DNA from: Mastigamoeba balamuthi | Lineage: Eukaryota; Evosea; Mastigamoebida; Mastigamoebidae | DNA length: 30,509 nt | NCBI GenBank assembly: GCA_902651635.1 | Contig: CACRSC010000008.1 | Location: forward strand, 457,827-488,335 | Direction: 5' to 3' | Part shown: positions 29,480-30,509 of the stretch, piece after piece | Layout of the letters: every line of letters starts with the position of its first letter | Numbering within the stretch: position 1 is the stretch's first letter | The notes under the pieces: generated by a model | Told to the model about the DNA's origin: nothing | Seen by the model: only the letters and a program-made list of their open reading frames with translations | Database searches by the model: none | Position numbers and translations under genes: made by a program

Positions 29480-30223
29480 GAGAGGGCACCCATGGTTGTG
29501 GGTGAGGGACTCACAGCACGCGAGCATGGTGTCATTCAGGCAGTGGTCAACCGCCATGAGAGCATGTTCGTGGACGAGCTGGCCAAGGCAGGACAGGCAA
29601 AGATGGGAGAGCACGTGATAAAGCTCACCACCAGGGAGCCGGTCAATGTGCCTTCACACCGAGCAGGGCCCACTGAGAAGGACCTGATGAGGGGCCAGAT
29701 CGGAGTGCTGATGGGGCAGGGCATGATCCAGGGGGGCAGCCTGAGCCCTTACAGTGCCCCGATGCTGCTGGTGCAGAAGAAAGATGGATCGCCATGCATG
29801 GTCATCCCGCAGTACTTCCCCATCCCGCACATAGATGACACCCTTGACAAGCTGCGCCGAGCGCACATCATGACCATACTGGATGCTGCCAGTGGGTACT
29901 GGCAGTTTCCACTGCGGCCCTGCGATCACCATAAGATGGCCTTCTCAACGCCCTTTGGCCACTTTGAGTGAAAAGTGCTGCCAATGGGCCTGCGCAACAG
30001 TGCACTGATGTTCCAGAAGAGCATGTCACTGATTCTCTCGGGGATGATTGGGAAATATGTCATGCTCTACATCGACGACATTCTGGTATACTCAGAGAGC
30101 GGGACCAAGCATGCAGCCCACCTGGATGCCGTGTTGGATGCACTGGATAGGGCGGGGATCAAGCTTAAGGCAAAGAAATGCCACATCACCATGTGCACAG
30201 TCGAATTCCTGGGCTATGTGTGA
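29480..30223 (+). pseudogene. Retroelement reverse transcriptase, 5' half
   Basis: EHVIKLTTREPVNVPSHRAG, SPYSAPMLLVQKKDG, ILDAASGYWQFPLR, PMGLRNSALMFQKSM, the catalytic YIDDILVYS (Tyr-Ile-Asp-Asp) and KKCHITMCTVEFLGYV are consecutive Ty3/gypsy RT motifs. The segment between KKDG and FPIPHIDDTLDKL is shortened and lacks the usual DYRxLN motif. A TGA (29969-29971) follows FGHFE where the family has Trp. The frame ends at 30221-30223 after FLGYV; thumb, RNase H and integrase are missing. Confidence 0.75.
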
Positions 30224-30363
30224 TGGGCAGGAATTCCCATCAAAAGGGTCAAAATCGTAACAATTGATGAATAGCACATGCCCTTAATATCAGAAGCTCT
30301 TGTACGCATTTGAAGTACGATTTCACAGAAATTTTTCAAATCAAGTGATTAGTGACAAAGGCG

Positions 30364-30476
30364 ATATGTGCCAGCATATGTGCCGGGCTATGTGCCGGCG
30401 GCACAGCTCGGCCATCGACTATGCCGGCGGCACAGTGTATATGCCGGCATATATGCCGGCCTATGAGTCGGCATGA
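30364..30476. repeat. TATGTGCC/TATGCCGGC repeat cluster
   Basis: About seven units of the form (T)ATG(TG)CCGGC, several embedded in the palindromes TGCCGGCGGCA and TATATGCCGGCATATA. Spacing is irregular, about 12-25 bp. It begins about 140 bp past the end of retroelement similarity and runs nearly to the right edge. Confidence 0.65.
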
Positions 30477-30509
30477 AGAGTTTCTGTCGTTTTGTGGTCA
30501 ATGGTAATC

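Larger units (their letters stand above)
27130..30260 (+). mobile_element. Degenerate, truncated Ty3/gypsy-type LTR retrotransposon
   Basis: Order gag - zinc knuckle - aspartic protease - reverse transcriptase on the plus strand identifies a Ty3/gypsy-type element. Frames shift between gag and the zinc-knuckle region, and into and out of the protease. One TGA interrupts the reverse transcriptase. RNase H and integrase are absent: similarity ends near 30,220, followed by unrelated sequence. No LTRs were found. Three copies of the GATAA palindrome lie inside it (27717, 27891, 28834), reading through gag-region frames. Confidence 0.75.

Noticed and set aside
360-30000. TGA reassigned as a sense codon in the nuclear code
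   Set aside because: The intact protease, ankyrin, myosin and CxxC genes all end at TGA at sensible positions. In-frame TGA occurs only in relics that also carry TAG or frameshifts.
30364-30476. CRISPR array
   Set aside because: Units are short, irregularly spaced and without uniform spacers, in a eukaryotic context; it is a simple palindromic repeat cluster.
26700-30509. Long terminal repeats around the retroelement
   Set aside because: No direct repeat longer than chance was found between the region before 27,130 and the region after 30,220; the element is truncated.
1-30509. tRNA and rRNA genes
   Set aside because: No cloverleaf with T-loop GTTCRAATC-type consensus or rRNA core sequence was found by eye on either strand; a tRNA scan would be decisive.

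Overview
The window is nuclear DNA of a unicellular eukaryote, most likely an amoebozoan. It has intron-containing genes, an unconventional myosin whose tail carries RhoGEF and PH domains (an architecture known from Dictyostelium MyoM), a secreted papain-type protease, a large ankyrin protein and a decayed Ty3/gypsy-type retroelement. An archamoeba such as Mastigamoeba would fit, but the species is a guess. I placed 15 introns by reading-frame continuity. Most are 54-140 nt, and eight begin with GTGCG, an unusual 5' splice site that is itself a lineage clue.

Layout. Positions 1-4,460 are AT-rich and hold decayed minus-strand coding material: a zinc-finger-like exon at the left edge, a multi-exon relic full of TGA codons, and a proline-rich relic. 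Positions 4,623-22,329 form a GC-rich gene island. It contains (i) a minus-strand cathepsin-like protease with five C-terminal beta-trefoil repeats; (ii) an inverted, broken copy of that protease; (iii) a minus-strand 1,280-residue ankyrin/coiled-coil protein; (iv) a plus-strand 10-exon, 1,661-residue myosin-DH-PH-DH protein, divergent from (iii) across 337 bp; (v) an orphan gene of uncertain structure; (vi) a fragment copied from the last exons of the myosin gene; and (vii) a 3-exon orphan with a CxxC pair. Positions 22,560-23,150 hold a minus-strand P-type cation ATPase relic.

From about 23.2 kb the DNA is AT-rich again. It holds an NLS-rich exon, a minus-strand relic of a widespread eukaryotic family with a GHTHxxxDQ motif (DUF7869-like, possibly transposon-derived), and a plus-strand Ty3/gypsy-type element with gag, protease and truncated reverse transcriptase. 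A TGCCGG-rich repeat lies at the right edge.

The most surprising signal is a dispersed 20-bp palindrome, TTTTATC-N6-GATAAAA, i.e. two inverted GATAA half-sites. It occurs about a dozen times in both flanks and never in the gene island. Functionally the island is mixed: the myosin-GEF would couple actin motility to Rho signalling, the protease would act in the lysosome/phagosome or outside the cell, and the ankyrin protein is a scaffold. I see no operon-like logic; what unites the window is duplication, decay and mobile DNA around a few intact genes.
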